NCBI GenBank assembly: GCA_034769895.1
Contig: CM068372.1
Coordinates: 376,442,410-376,506,409, forward strand
Direction of reading: 5' to 3'
Length of the DNA stretch: 64,000 bases
From: Magicicada septendecula
Lineage: Eukaryota > Arthropoda > Insecta > Hemiptera > Cicadidae
Part shown: piece after piece, positions 22,431 to 33,299 of the stretch
How positions within the stretch are numbered: the first letter of the stretch is position 1
Layout: the number at the start of each line of letters is the position of its first letter
Notes under the pieces: model-generated
Database searches by the model: none
Seen by the model: the letters and a program-made list of their open reading frames with translations, nothing else
Told to the model about the DNA's origin: nothing
Made by a program: the position numbers and the translations under genes

Positions 22431-23099
22431 AGACCCGAGGCATGGCGGTTACGTCACAGATCGGCCACAAAGATAACAACACCAGTAACAGTAGCATACC
22501 TGTAATCATTTGATGACGTCACACGTATCGGATTGACCGGCCGCACCTTGACCAGAATACACAATGTCTTGAACATTAATCCGCGAACCGTATGGGACCG
22601 TGTCCTCTTGTATACGTGATGTGCGCGCGATCAAGGCCGGCAGTTTGCGTCCGTGATACCCTTAGTATTACTGTACTACAGCGTGTCCACTAACTCTGTC
22701 AGCACAGACATTACAACTACTACGATCTACGACAATTACTACTACTACGACATTAACAGTACGATTATGAAATGGAAAACTACAAAGCTTACACACTCAA
22801 CAGATTTTCAAAAACGATCAGAAACGTATAAATAAGAAAATTATGGTGATTACAGATTTCAAAGACGGGTGACATAAACTAAAAACAGTTAGTTCCTACG
22901 GAGGCGGGCAAGGAATGGACTAACACAGGCTGAGAAAAACAAGAGTTACTGATGGAACATAAAGGCAGAAGGGAGAGACAACCTGAGGGTGTATAGTAAT
23001 GTCCGAAAGGAGATGAAGAATCTGACGAATTTCCAGTTACCAAGGGATTGGGACAACGTTGTGCTACAGCACCCACTTTATTTATGACTAGCTGTTACC
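22429..23099. other. Unassigned stretch
   Basis: There is no recognisable coding domain. From about 22830 the sequence may be the 5' end of the LINE that is readable from 23100, but I cannot identify protein similarity there. Confidence 0.35.
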
Positions 23100-23985
23100 C
23101 TTGTTTAATCTAGCTCTAGAATATGTGACCAGAAAACTGTCAGTAGGAAGAAATAACGTACTGACAAACAAATCAGTCCAATTAGCAGTCTACGCGGACG
23201 AGGTCAACACAATGTGTCGCACAAAAAAATGCAGCAGAGGAAACGTACTTTGAGGTCAAAGAAAATGCTAGCAATATAGGTCTCAAAATTAACATAGATA
23301 AAACAAAAATATCAGTGCAGACTAGAAGACAAAGAAACTACGGAACAATCGACAATATCGAAAAGGTGGACAACTTTAAATACTTGGGAACCATATTAGA
23401 AAAAAACGGCACAGAAGAAGCCGAAATCCGAAATCGGATAGTCCAAGCCAATAAAGCGTATTTCGCCACATCAAGTATCTTCAGATCCAAAGACATCCAC
23501 AGAAACACGAACCTAAGAATACACAAATCAATAATAAGACCAATCCTAACCTACGGCTGCGAAACGTGTATGCTGAACTCCAAAGCAGCAAACACTCTCG
23601 ATATCTTTGAAAGAAAAATATTACGAAGAATCCTGGGACCAGTTAATGACGTACATGGCTGGAGAATAAGATATAACTTTGAATTGTATCAAATGTATAA
23701 AGAACTACCGCTAACACGATACATAAAACTACAGCGTCTCAGGTGGGCTGGTCATGTAGCCAGGATGGGGGAAGACAGAATACCACGAAAACTATAGAAT
23801 ACCAGAAACCACGGAAAAAGACCAGTGGGAAGACCAAGGAGAAGATGGGAGGACGCGGTGGATGAGGATGCGAAAGAAATACTGAAAGTGCGTTCCTGGA
23901 GGAGGATGGCTACCGACAGAAGAGAATGTGGGGAAAAATTGAAGGAGACCAGAGCCCAACAAGGGCTGTCGTGCCATAGGAGAGA
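23100..23985 (+). pseudogene. LINE ORF2 fragment with 160-codon open frame
   Basis: This copy has one of the longest intact frames in the window. Near 23190 the sequence reads QLAVYADE, a changed version of the YADD catalytic motif. The frame at 23315-23797 covers VDNFKYLGTILEKNGTEEAE, NLRIHKSIIRPILTYGCETC, ILRRILGPVNDVHGWRIRYN and LQRLRWAGHVARMGEDRIPR. After a stop, GRPRRRWEDAVDEDAKEILK and RAQQGLSCH complete the C-terminus. It ends directly against an old Helitron. The last catalytic aspartate is replaced by glutamate. Confidence 0.92.
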
Positions 23986-23989
23986 GAAT

Positions 23990-24735
23990 ATCTGACCGTG
24001 ATCTTCGCACGGGAATATCTGACTTTTAATAACTATTTTAATATAATTTTTATTGTCTATGTCTATTTGGCGTTCTGTCAGCTCGTATAAAAATTTTGTA
24101 CTGGAGATTTAAAAGTACCCGTTTATAAAGCCTTGGAGATATTTATAAAGTACCCGTTAACTCAAAAAAGTTAGGTTCTTTATTTTAAGTGTTTCTGTGT
24201 TATAAGCAATGTATATCACATTAAACGTTATGCTTTCCTCAACCATGTCTTTTATTTATTTCAGCAGTAAACCAAAAACCGTTGTCACCTAACCTCACAA
24301 ATGAAAACAACACGTATTTTCGCTTTGTATTAAGAAATAAGACAATTTACAATTGGTATACTTCTTCTTTTCCACATGGTAATATATCGATAAAATCGCA
24401 TATTATATAAAACATCGAAAATGTACTGCAGGAACGGACAAAGGTACAGTTCCTATGCCGCTAAATAGCATTTTTTTATTTACTTGTTACTATGGTAATT
24501 AATTCTGGTCTCCATGGTGTTTTGACATCTTTATACGCGACAACAAAAGGATTTAATTGAAAGGGCCTAAATCGTGCGAACGGGGCAGAATATCAAATTC
24601 CAAGTTAGACAGTGTTTTTCGCCGTGTGTCAAAGGTTACATGTGCAAATTTTGGTGGAAATCGGTGTATCGGTGTAGATTTGTATTCAGTACAAAGAAAT
24701 CCTCAGACTTTGAGTTTTATATATACAGATATATT
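23990..24735 (-). mobile_element. Degenerate non-autonomous Helitron
   Basis: In reverse complement this aligns with the Helitron at 41222-42335: the 5' end TATATATAAAACTCAAAGTC, the CTGAGGATTTC block and the 3' region TAAAAGTCAGATATTC followed by CGTGCGAAGATCACGG are shared. The terminal CTAG is not intact here. It lacks the internal duplication found in the other copy. Helitrons move by rolling-circle replication; this copy codes for nothing. Confidence 0.8.
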
Positions 24736-24950
24736 TGCACTCAGCTTTAGAACGTTGGAGGCGCACCTGTCGCAACACGAGAATAGCTATCAAAGACGAT
24801 AAGCTTTTCACTTTGCATTTCGCGGCCGACCAGGTAATTATAGCTGGAGACGAGGAGGGCATCTACAATATGCTTACGAAATTAGACGAAGAAAACCAGA
24901 AATGGGGCTTAACGATAAACACAAATAAGACTGAATATTGTTCTAAGGCT
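24736..24950 (+). pseudogene. LINE reverse transcriptase motif C fragment
   Basis: The frame reads LFTLHFAADQVIIAGDEEGI and then NQKWGLTINTNKTEYC. FAADQVIIA is motif C with the first aspartate changed to alanine (FADD to FAAD). After KTEY(C) the sequence passes into a palindromic-element half and the LINE resumes at about 25145. Confidence 0.85.
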
Positions 24951-24982
24951 TTCACGGCCGGTGTCAGTTTATTAGAAGAGTT

Positions 24983-25143
24983 TACCGGGCTGTTTGGCCG
25001 TGGTCTATGGTTTAAAGACAAACCAAACGTTTCGACGGCACCACTGGCTGCCATCATCAGTGGAATTCAAAGAATTCGAGACCTGCTGAACGTGGGTTGT
25101 TATCGTCAGGCCCACAGTACTGTGGTAAAGGCGGAAGATGTTA
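24983..25143. mobile_element. Half palindromic element inserted in a LINE
   Basis: It begins ACCGGGCTGTTTGGCCGTGG, the arm sequence of the 47211-47501 family. The minus strand reads CTGATGATGGCAGCC, a loop, then GTCGAAACGTTTGG. Only one arm is clear; the right side ends in CCCACAGTACTGTGG and AAGATGTTAAC. It separates LINE motif C from the LINE C-terminal blocks. Confidence 0.65.
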
Positions 25144-25144
25144 A

Positions 25145-25450
25145 CTGATTATAAACCGCATTCAGACTTTCAGAAATGAGTTTTCTGAGACGAACAAAGG
25201 GTTGTACGAGGCGAGATCGTTTGCGCAATGACGGCACGAAAGAATTAACTACAGGTGTTGTACATACATGATGCTATCCAGAAATATCGCCTGGAATAAC
25301 AGTCGGAACATCTGGCCAGAATGGAAGACAGACGGCCACCTGAAGTAGCATATTAGGAAGAAGGAATTGTAGGAAGAGCGAGAGGAAGACGGCGAAATAT
25401 ACTTGAAGACGGATTAGGCAATGTGCCTAATACGTAGAGTGAAGAAGAGG
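25145..25450 (+). pseudogene. LINE C-terminal fragment
   Basis: The plus strand reads QTSEMSFLRRTKGCTRRDRL, then HLARMEDRRPPEVAY and GRARGRRRNILEDGLGN in other frames, the usual ordered C-terminal blocks. It ends in GAAGAAGAGGATGAAGAA, a decayed GAA tail. It is probably the same copy as 24736-24950, with the middle lost or displaced by the insertion. Confidence 0.8.
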
Positions 25451-25890
25451 ATGAAGAAATATTCAGTCATATTCTAGTCAAAATGTCTGTTTCCAAACGA
25501 ATTTCTACTTACATAAATGTACATAATAACAAATGCTCCTTTATTTTCTGCCTCAGGACTCTAGCAATTAGGCAGGGTACGTTGCCTTATATGAGACGTT
25601 CGGCATACAAGACAGGTAGTGTGGCCACTACGTTCACGCTTCAGCCGCTCATTATTACCCCAGGACGGTTCACTCAGGAACATATTTTCACAGCGCTGAG
25701 AACGTACCTTGAGCTTATGGGAATCCAACCCGGGATTAGTAATCAGGCGCCATATCCTCTAGTCTACTAAAACCCAAAACACAGCATCAGCGCTTATAAA
25801 GAACACAACATTATAGCTAATGATAATGTGATGTATTTATAATATACACACACTTATTGTTTACTAATGGTACCTATAATCTCAATTTCT
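25451..25890. other. Unassigned stretch
   Basis: The 95-codon plus frame at 25483-25770 has no recognisable domain. No element ends were seen. Confidence 0.4.
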
Positions 25891-26124
25891 TATTGTAGTG
25901 TATTTATTGTTCATAGCCTAAAGGTACTCATAGCCTAAAGGTACCATACTAGTGTACCATAGTAGTGGCTGTTTTACGATATTGTGACCGCAAGTGTGCT
26001 GTATATAACCTGACGATGGTCTATGACCGAAATCGGTCGTTTTTAAGAATGTGAGTAATAAAATTTTTATTGAAAATCGTATGTATGGTACCTTTAGCCT
26101 ATGAACAATAAATACACTACAATA
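25891..26124. mobile_element. Palindromic element with 37 bp inverted ends
   Basis: A 37 bp sequence beginning TATTGTAGTGTATTTATTG (25891-25927) recurs inverted at 26088-26124. A second AGCCTAAAGGTAC follows the left arm. Inside, the plus strand reads CTGACGATGGTCTATGACC followed by GAAATCGG: a four-base stem GGTC/GACC between the CTGANGA and GAAA blocks. It is 234 bp long and non-coding. Confidence 0.8.
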
Positions 26125-26144
26125 GAAAATAACATTATAGATCT

Positions 26145-26565
26145 CAGCTTCTTCTTCTTTGTCTATCAGAGACTAGGTGAATCACGTTTTCCGGTCCCAA
26201 AGGAATACATTCATTTCCCCAGCGCCTCCTGGGTCTTCCTATCCTTCGTTGTCCAATATGGTTGTATTGACAAACTTCGTTAGGCAACCTGCCATCTGAC
26301 ATCTAATTCAGATGAGCATCCATCTCTCTTTGTTTTCTCCAAAAACGACCTTGGATATTAAAAATGTTCAACTCCATTGTAGAGTCCATCTCTTCACGTG
26401 GAGACTTTAACAGTTCGCAAGAACCTCATCTCCGATTCCTGTATCCTACTCGGATGTTTTTTCGCCGGAACCTAAGTTCACTGGCATAGTGGCGCAATAC
26501 AATAGCACTGGAACAGTCACTACCTTACAAAATTGTAGTCGAATCTCTTTCCTTGTTTACCTTTG
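26145..26565 (-). pseudogene. LINE C-terminal and 3' fragment (family 7)
   Basis: This aligns along its length with 62395-62860: GACTAGGTGAATCACG versus GACTAGGTAAATCTCT, TAGGCAACCTGCCATCTG versus TAGGCAACCTGTTATCTG, and CATCTCCGATTCCTGTATCC versus CATCTCCGATGTCTGTATCC. In the minus strand the protein blocks are more decayed than in the 62.4 kb copy. A short CTT run lies at its 3' end. Confidence 0.8.
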
Positions 26566-27299
26566 TGGCTTTCGAGTATAAATGTCCCCCAAGGACGTTA
26601 CCAGCGTAGAGCAAGATCAGTGTTAGGAGTGTTACCTTTGAGCCTCTGGTCCTACTCTGGGTTTCATTCGGAGACCTACGTTCTGCCATCCCTAGTGCCG
26701 TTGGGAAACCTTGCTCTTCCGCCTATAGGACCGTTGACCGTTTGACACCTTTAACCCTGGCCGGGGCCTTACCGGGAAGTACGAAAGGAAAACACGAATT
26801 ACATGGCAAAGCTTAGAACAATGAAAAACTCCCTACCACTCAAAAACATAATAGCGTCAGGGATGAAAACACCAAGAGTTGGTCAAGAGAGAGACCAGAC
26901 AGGAAAAATTAAAGGAACGGATTACACCCAAGCATGGTTGAAACATGGTGAGAATCCAGGGTACAGCGGGTGTGGTAAACCCGTATCCACCAGGTGTGGA
27001 CCCCTGATGTATGGATCTCAGCTTAGTGGGGGTCAACCGTCAACCCTCTCTGGCTACGCCCTCGTTGTAGTTGTCTATTGTAGTAATAAACCACATTTAT
27101 GTAAAGACACTGAAATGTGTATAAATCAAATTTCGTTCTTGTTCAAATGCCTGTACCGATTCAGCTACTGTACGCGTATACTGTTTTCAAAGTCGTTCGT
27201 AATGACGAACTGACCGTACACGACTTAGCTGCTTATAGTCCTACATCTCGGTGGGAGTAGTAGTCACGTTTTTTTTACACGAACAGGCCACCGTGGACC
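26566..27299. other. Unassigned stretch
   Basis: A 136-codon plus frame (26803-27213) contains KLRTMKNSLPLKNIIASGMK but I recognise no domain. Direct GGTGTGG repeats occur near 26970-27000. It may be the body of an unidentified repeat. Confidence 0.35.
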
Positions 27300-28482
27300 A
27301 CGCGAATGTCGTTTCCTTTTTTCTCCTGCCACAAGGCGCCCTCATTCTATGCGCTAGCTTCTTTTCCACTGTCCATCCCTTCCTTCTCCACCCGTCTTCT
27401 TCTCACCGCAGAGCACCTCAAGATTTTGAATTTTGTTTCTGTATGCTATTTCTATCCACACCGTCGTTCAAAGAGACACCCAGTTTCATCACTTCCTCCT
27501 TGGTTGTTTGGTGTATCCGTTCAGACTAAAAAGTTGCCAAATATGTTTGGTCCAGATATTAATCTGGACCGATCCATCTGAACCATATGTGCAAGGAATC
27601 TGAGTATTTTTCTTCGGGAATCCGTTTCCAGATCTTCCAGACCCCTGTACAGCTCTTCTATGGGTCTATGCCTGTATCCGTCTTCAGTTTTCTTGGGGAC
27701 AAATTTTCCGAGGAAATCTTCGTCCAATTTTAAGAAGAGGTTCAAAATTTTGAAAGCACATTGTTTCCACTCCATACATGATCACTGGCCTGATCACAGT
27801 GCTATAATGTCGGACTTTCGCACTTCTGGAAAGGTTTTTCTTTCCGTACAGTTCCCGGGTTAGAGCAAAGGCCTTTGCTAATTTGAGTTTCCTTATCTTA
27901 AAGGATTCTTTGTCTGAGGCGTTTCGGGATATGTTTTCCCCAAGATATTTAAAATTGTTAGTATATTTAATTTCTCCATACGTAGTGTCCAGGCACGTTT
28001 TTGGGAATTTAAATAGGGTGGTCACAATTTCCGTTTTAGCAAAGGAGATTTGGAGGCCAGTTTTCTCCGCTATCTCGTTTTGAGATTTTCTACTTGCTTT
28101 CTTGCTTCTTCTTCAGAATGGGCGAAGATGGCAAGATCATCCGCGAAAGCTAAACAGCTTAATTCTACGCCTTTGGATTTCCTACCTATTCTAACCCTAG
28201 TGGAATTGGCTTTATGGAAGGTTTTTATGACTTTATCTAGGACACAGTTAAAGAGAATAGGGGAGAGTCCATCCCCTTGACCTACACCAGTGTGGATTGT
28301 GAAGGGGATACTAAGTTATCCTAAGAATTTTATTTTGGAAAGTGTGTCGGTTAACGTTAATTTAACTAAATTTAGAGTTTTGGGATCAACACCGCATTCC
28401 TGCATACACTGGAAGAGGGTGTCTCGATCCAGTGAATCATAGGCCTTCTGAAAATCAATTAAGGTTATGAAAAGGTGGATAT
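27300..28482 (-). pseudogene. LINE reverse transcriptase, best-preserved copy
   Basis: Reverse transcriptase copies element RNA into DNA at the target. On the minus strand the order is LIDFQKAYDSLDR (motif A, catalytic Asp), TGVGQGDGLSPILFN (motif B), CLAFADDLAIFAHSEEEA (motif C), FAKTEIVTTLFKFP, NNFKYLGENISRNASDKESF, VRHYSTVIRPVIMYGVET and a C-terminal WTVEKKLAHRMR-like tail. All three motif A and C aspartates are present. One stop follows motif A and frameshifts separate later blocks. The 5' end is lost just before motif A. Confidence 0.93.
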
Positions 28483-28904
28483 TTCTTTGAAAGGAATAGT
28501 CACCTTATTAAATAATTAATTCTTATTTTCGACGCAGGACAAAGGTTTAGAAAACAGTTATAATGTTATAACGTTAAAAATTACAAACGAACGTCAAAAT
28601 ACAATTGCTGTTTAATCGACACAGATCAACAAAGACGAAGAAGGAAGATCTAGGTGGACGAGTTCAAGGGCAGCGAGGTAGCCGCATAGTGCCGTGCCGC
28701 GGCAGTCTCTGTGGGCCGTTTGGCATAATAATAATTGTAGTTAATCCAAGACCGACTGACTTCCTGCACTGAATGATTGGCAGTTTCTGGGCCCATCCCA
28801 GTCTCAACAGACCACTTGTTATAGACTATTGCTGCCTCCGACTTCGTCATACGCACGAGCGCGCGCATGACTCTAGAAGTAGTAGCGAGTGCACATTGGA
28901 AAAG
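28483..28904. other. Unassigned stretch
   Basis: No recognisable coding domain or element end. The minus ORF at 28650-28973 has no identifiable motif. Confidence 0.4.
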
Positions 28905-29710
28905 GCCAACATAAAATATCGTTATGGAGAACCATACATGACTTCCATTCTTAAGATTTATATTTAAAATCATTTTCGAAATGAAATATTTCCATAAAAA
29001 CTACTTCTTTCTTCACAAGTACTGTGGTCACTAACGTATTACACCTCACGTTAGCGCACTCGATTTTCAGTGACGATGGTAGTCGATGGCACTGTCGAAA
29101 CGTCTGGGTTTGCAGAAAACATTGGACCACGGTCAAACAGCCCGGGAAGGAATTTTAACAATAAACTACTTCTTTGTTGCCGATAACGTAGTAGGCTACA
29201 CATATAACAAATTATCACCTCCACCTTCAACTATCATTTTCATTTATAGAAAATTACCACCTCCCCCTGCATTTATAGTATCTACCCTTTTCGTTTATAG
29301 TATCTATCTAACCCTATTTCATCTACCTTTCTACAGTGGATTATTATGACCTTTTTAGGATACTTTATTTATCAAAATTTAGTACTTTACTCTTGTTAAA
29401 ACATAAAACGTTGCTGGTAAACTACCCCTTTCCCTCAACCGACCTTCACCAAAATCAATAAGCCTTGAGTCCTCTACAACTCAGGCACATATGCAACAAA
29501 TTATTTGATTCTGTTTTAATTTGTGGCATTTATCGTTCACAATAGAAAACATTCTACACTCAGACACACGAAAACACAGACACTTTTCGAAAAATGACTT
29601 TTCTTCATGTTTTGAGGGTAGTACAGTCAGAATCAGCCCTTATCTCGAACACGATTATTTTTACCATCACCATACTTCCATTTCCTTACGGAACATGGAA
29701 CTAAAAACGC
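28905..29710. repeat. Large repeat unit, first copy
   Basis: The block starts ATAAAATATCGTTATGGAG and aligns with 29738-30860. It includes half of a palindromic element (29036-29170: GACGATGGTAGTC, then GTCGAAACGTCTGG, then CCACGGTCAAACAGCCCGGG), AT-rich spacer, one unit of a roughly 167 bp subrepeat beginning ACTCTTGTTAAAACATAAAA, and an end segment with TCGAAAAATGACTTTTC. It is non-coding and I cannot assign it to a known class. Confidence 0.8.
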
Positions 29711-29737
29711 TGCATTTTGATCAACCTTGAACGTATA

Positions 29738-30860
29738 GGAATATGTAAAATATCGGTATGGAGAACCATACATGACGTCCATGTTCTAAGATTTATATTT
29801 AAAATCATTTTCGAAATGAAATATTTCCATAGAAACTACTTCTTTCTACTTACTGCTTCAGCCTTAACCACAGTACTGTGGTCACTAACGTATACCACCT
29901 CACGTTATCGCACTCGATTTTTACTGATGATGGAAGTCGATGGCACTGCCGAAACGTCTGGTCTTGCAGAAAACATTGCACTACGGCCAAACAGGCCGGG
30001 AAGGAATTTTAACAATAAAATACTTCTTTGTTGTCGATAACGTAGTACACATATAAAAAATTATCCCCTCCCTCTTCAACTATAATTTTCATTTATAGAA
30101 AATTACCCCACCCCCTTCAACTTTCCTCTTATTTATTCATATTTCATCGTTTCTACAGTGGATTATTATGATCTTCTTATCAGGCTACTTTATTTATCAA
30201 AATTAAGTACTTTACTCTTGTTAAAACTAAAACGTTGCAGGTAAACTACCCTTTCCCCGTAACCGATCTTCACCAAAATCAATAGGCCTTGAGTCCTCTA
30301 CAACTCAGGCAAATGTACAAATTATTTGATTCTGTTTGAATTTACGGCAGTTATCGTTCGTCATGAAAAATTTACTCTTGTTAAAACATAAAATGTTGCA
30401 GATAAACTACCCTTTTCCCTTAACCGATCTTCATCAAAATCAATAGGCCTTATGTTCTCTACAATTCAGGGAAGTTTGCAAAATATTATTTGATTCTGTT
30501 TGACTTTACGGGAGTTATCGTTCGTCATAGAAAAAATTACCCTTGTTAAAACAAAACGTTGCAGGTAAACTATCCCTTTCTCTTAACTGATCTTCACCAA
30601 AATCAATAGGCCTTGAGCCCTCTAGAACTCAGAGCTGTTTGCAAAAAATGATTTAATTCTGTTTTAATTTGCGGCTGTTATCGTTTGCCATAGAAAAAAA
30701 TTCTACATACAGATACACAGCCAGACACACACAGACATTTTTCGAAAAATGACTTTTCTTCATGTTTTGAGGGTAGTACAATCAGAATCAGCCGTTATCT
30801 CGAACACGATTTTATTCGCCATGCCCATACTTCCATTTCCTTATGGAACATGGAAGTAAA
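29738..30860. repeat. Large repeat unit, second copy with expanded subrepeats
   Basis: This repeats the 28905-29710 block in the same orientation. It contains the same half palindrome (29868-30012, CTGATGATGG and GCCGAAACGTCTGG) but three units of the subrepeat, starting near 30207, 30371 and 30538, instead of one. Each unit has CTTGTTAAAAC, GGTAAACTACCC, CAAAATCAATAGGCCTT and CTCTACAACTCAGG. Both copies end in a segment with TACTTCCATTTCCTTA. Confidence 0.88.
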
Positions 30861-30914
30861 AACAAATTAAAGAAAATTTGCTAATCTTTAAGAAAGGTCT
30901 GTTGATATTTTTTT

Positions 30915-31110
30915 ATCATCATCATCATCTCCACTTCACGTTTTCGGTATTACTGCCCGTCATTGTTCCCAGCTTTCTCTCAGTCAACCTGTGTTTCTTC
31001 TTCCTTTTGCTTTATACATTCTAGCTGTAAAAGATAAACTATTTTCTTCCATACTTTCCAAATGTTCATTCCATTTAGTTCTGTTTTCTTTTATTTGTTA
31101 ATTTAAATTA
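30915..31110 (-). mobile_element. LINE 3' fragment with (CAT)n tail
   Basis: A CATCATCATCATC run followed by TCCACTTCACG is the same 3' end arrangement seen at 59571 and 44353 (minus strand). Coding similarity further right is weak. It abuts a plus-strand LINE starting at 31125. Confidence 0.55.
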
Positions 31111-31124
31111 AATATTTGAACTAA

Positions 31125-31905
31125 TGGCAAGGAGAGGGATCCCACAACATCTAGCTAGAGCAATACAGAGTCTTTATGTGAAGAATAAAATCTTAATAGA
31201 AGCAGGGAAACCGAGAAAAGCTCCTAGAGTTGGCCTGATCAATTGTGGAGAACGACAAAGGTGTCCATTTATCACCTTCTCTTTTTAATTTATATATTGA
31301 CGATGTCATACAAAACTGGCAAATGTGTATTCCAGAACATTTTTTGATTAGTTCTTTGTTGACCTCTACAATTGACACTTTGTCGTTTGCAGACGATCAG
31401 GCTATTTTGTCGGACTCTGAAAACAGATTGCAGATGGGTATACATCTGTTAAATCGAATCTGCAAAGACTCTGGATTGCAAATATCCACACTTAAGACCA
31501 AGGTGATGGCTTTTCGTGGAACTGACCCCGTACTAGCAAAATTGTTATAGATGGTACTGTCCTGGAACAAGTTAGCAATTTTGAGTACCGGGCTACAGCG
31601 TCTTATAATGTAAGCAACGACGTTGTGAATAAGTTGCATAAGTTCAACCTTATGTGCGGGACCATTAGGCGAACACTTAATTCAGCAAGTAAAGGAACAC
31701 GCCTAAAATTCTACAAGATGGTGGCTCTTCCCACACTTCTTTACGGGTCTGAGAATTGGATTTTAACGAAACGCCAGGCCGGTCGTATCCAAGCGGCTGA
31801 AATGAGATTTCTCAGGCACGTGGGAGGGTATTCTCTCCATGATAATCGAAGAAACACAGATATACGGCATGAACTGAATATTATGAGTATACTCGACATA
31901 GAGAA
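31125..31905 (+). pseudogene. LINE reverse transcriptase fragment (family 2)
   Basis: The plus strand reads SPSLFNLYIDDVI (motif B end), TLSFADDQAILSDSENRLQM (motif C), LQISTLKTKVMAFRGTDPV, KLHKFNLMCGTIRRTLNSAS, LKFYKMVALPTLLYGSENW and RIQAAEMRFLRHVGGYSLHD, in two open pieces (31245-31550 and 31625-31905) parted by a frameshift. Both catalytic aspartates of FADD are present. At 31905 the frame is cut by a fold-back element and does not resume. Confidence 0.93.
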
Positions 31906-32380
31906 TTCTGTTTGCTCATTTGTTAAATTTTTTTTAAGCAATAAAAAACAACAAAAATTTAACAAACGAACAAATAACAAAAATTTAACAAATGAACAAA
32001 CTGAATCCTGTGTATCCCCTTTATTAAAAGCTGTTATTTAGTTTAGTTAATTTTATATTTTGCATTCAGATTATATTTAGTTTAGTTAATTTTATATTTT
32101 GAATTCAGATTATATTTAGTCTTTACATACACTTGACCTTCCCTTAGCTCCTGAACCCCCCTCTCCATCATCACACTTGACAAATGTTCCAATACACGCC
32201 CTAAATAGATGTCCACCACCACCCTCGTTGTTTCCTCTGTTTAGTATTCACTCATCTCTTTGACAATGGCTTAAGAAGTCGAAACAGCTGTCACAGTTAA
32301 ACAAAATCTGTGAAACGTACCAAGTGTTTATATATTTTTAAAAACCTTTATATAAAATTAAGTTTAGTGTGGAGTTATCA
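31906..32380. mobile_element. Partial fold-back element, relative of 56937-57882
   Basis: Two inverted copies of AAATTTAACAAAYGAACAAA lie close to the left edge, then the long arm runs through TATTTAGTTTAGTTAATTTT, ACTTGACCTTCCCTTAGCTC and TTTGACAATGGCTTAAGAAG to GTCGAAACAGCTGTC and AAGTGTTTATATATTTTTA. It aligns with the right arm of the complete element at 57470-57882. Most of the left arm is missing. It interrupts the LINE ending at 31905. Confidence 0.85.
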
Positions 32381-32964
32381 TCCAAATAAATACCTGCTCT
32401 ATAACATTTAGTTAAATATCTTTATCTTTGTTGGCAAAAATTGCAGTAAAAATGTGGCGCACCCAGCTGTGGGGTGCAGCAGAATTTAAAAAAACACTCG
32501 CGCGCACGTAATGTATACGTATACACCTAAGGAGAACTTAGGCATGTATATACACGCTTTCCAGCTCACCAAACATTTCCGTTGAGAGCCTGATCATCCT
32601 CTGGATCTCTCTTGCCCACAGTGCTTCTAATGTGCTCTGATCACGTTCTTTGAACCCGTCTTTCTTTATTTTCGTCGATACCATATCCACTCCCACAACG
32701 CTCATAGTAATATCTATCATCCGACTTATGTGGGACGAACACGTACCTAATAACTGGGTCACCCAATAGTCTGTATTAAAGTTGTCCTGGGCTCACGGAC
32801 GTAACTTGGGGGTGTCCTCAATATTTCGGGCCTTATAAACTACTATATGCAGCCAAAATTCTATATGCAGACAGTTTCCAAGATTGCAAGTACAGGCTGT
32901 TTATCATCTGACATCTGACTAGCTTATGGCAAAAGTTACCCCGCTTAGGTTTATTATTATTATT
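32381..32964. other. Unassigned stretch
   Basis: The minus frame at 32538-32762 has no recognised domain. No element ends were identified. Confidence 0.4.
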
Positions 32965-33295
32965 GCTGGAAAGCGTCTGGAAAGATCACTGAAGCAGCCA
33001 TTCAAAGCGCAAGATACCTGTCCAACAGACAATACGGGTTCCGGAAAGGCCGGTGAACTGTTGGGGCCATGAACGAGGTAGTCAGAACTTTCCACGTGGC
33101 CCAACAGGGAAATCGTTATTCAAGGAGGACAGTCTTGCTGCCAACGCTGGATATTAAGAGCGCTTTTAATTCTGCCAGTTGAGGAACCTGCTTAGGGCTC
33201 TGGAACACTTCTTTCGGATCACACAGTATCTCCTCCGGATGATAGAATGCTACCTGAGTGACACGGTACTAGCATATGATACGACAGATAGACCT
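32965..33295 (+). pseudogene. R1-like LINE reverse transcriptase fragment
   Basis: In shifting plus frames the sequence reads GKRLERSL, then ARYLSNRQYGFRKGR, a stop, TVGAMNEVV, LLPTLDIKSAFNSA, and after a frameshift LLRALEHFFRITQYLLRMIE and CYLSDTVLAYDT. QYGFRKGRSTVGA and TLDIxxAFNSA are typical of the fingers and motif A in the R1/I-type LINE group, so this is a lineage different from its neighbours. It ends abruptly at about 33295. Confidence 0.88.
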
Positions 33296-33299
33296 CGTA

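Noticed and set aside
28905-30860. CRISPR-like array, because of repeated units
   Set aside because: Units are about 167 bp and directly adjacent without unique spacers, and the DNA is clearly eukaryotic.
32255-32300. Full hammerhead-like core in the fold-back family
   Set aside because: GACAATGGCTTA and GTCGAAACAGCTG keep the general spacing, but CTGANGA is replaced by TTGACAA and the stem is weak, so it is not counted as a core.
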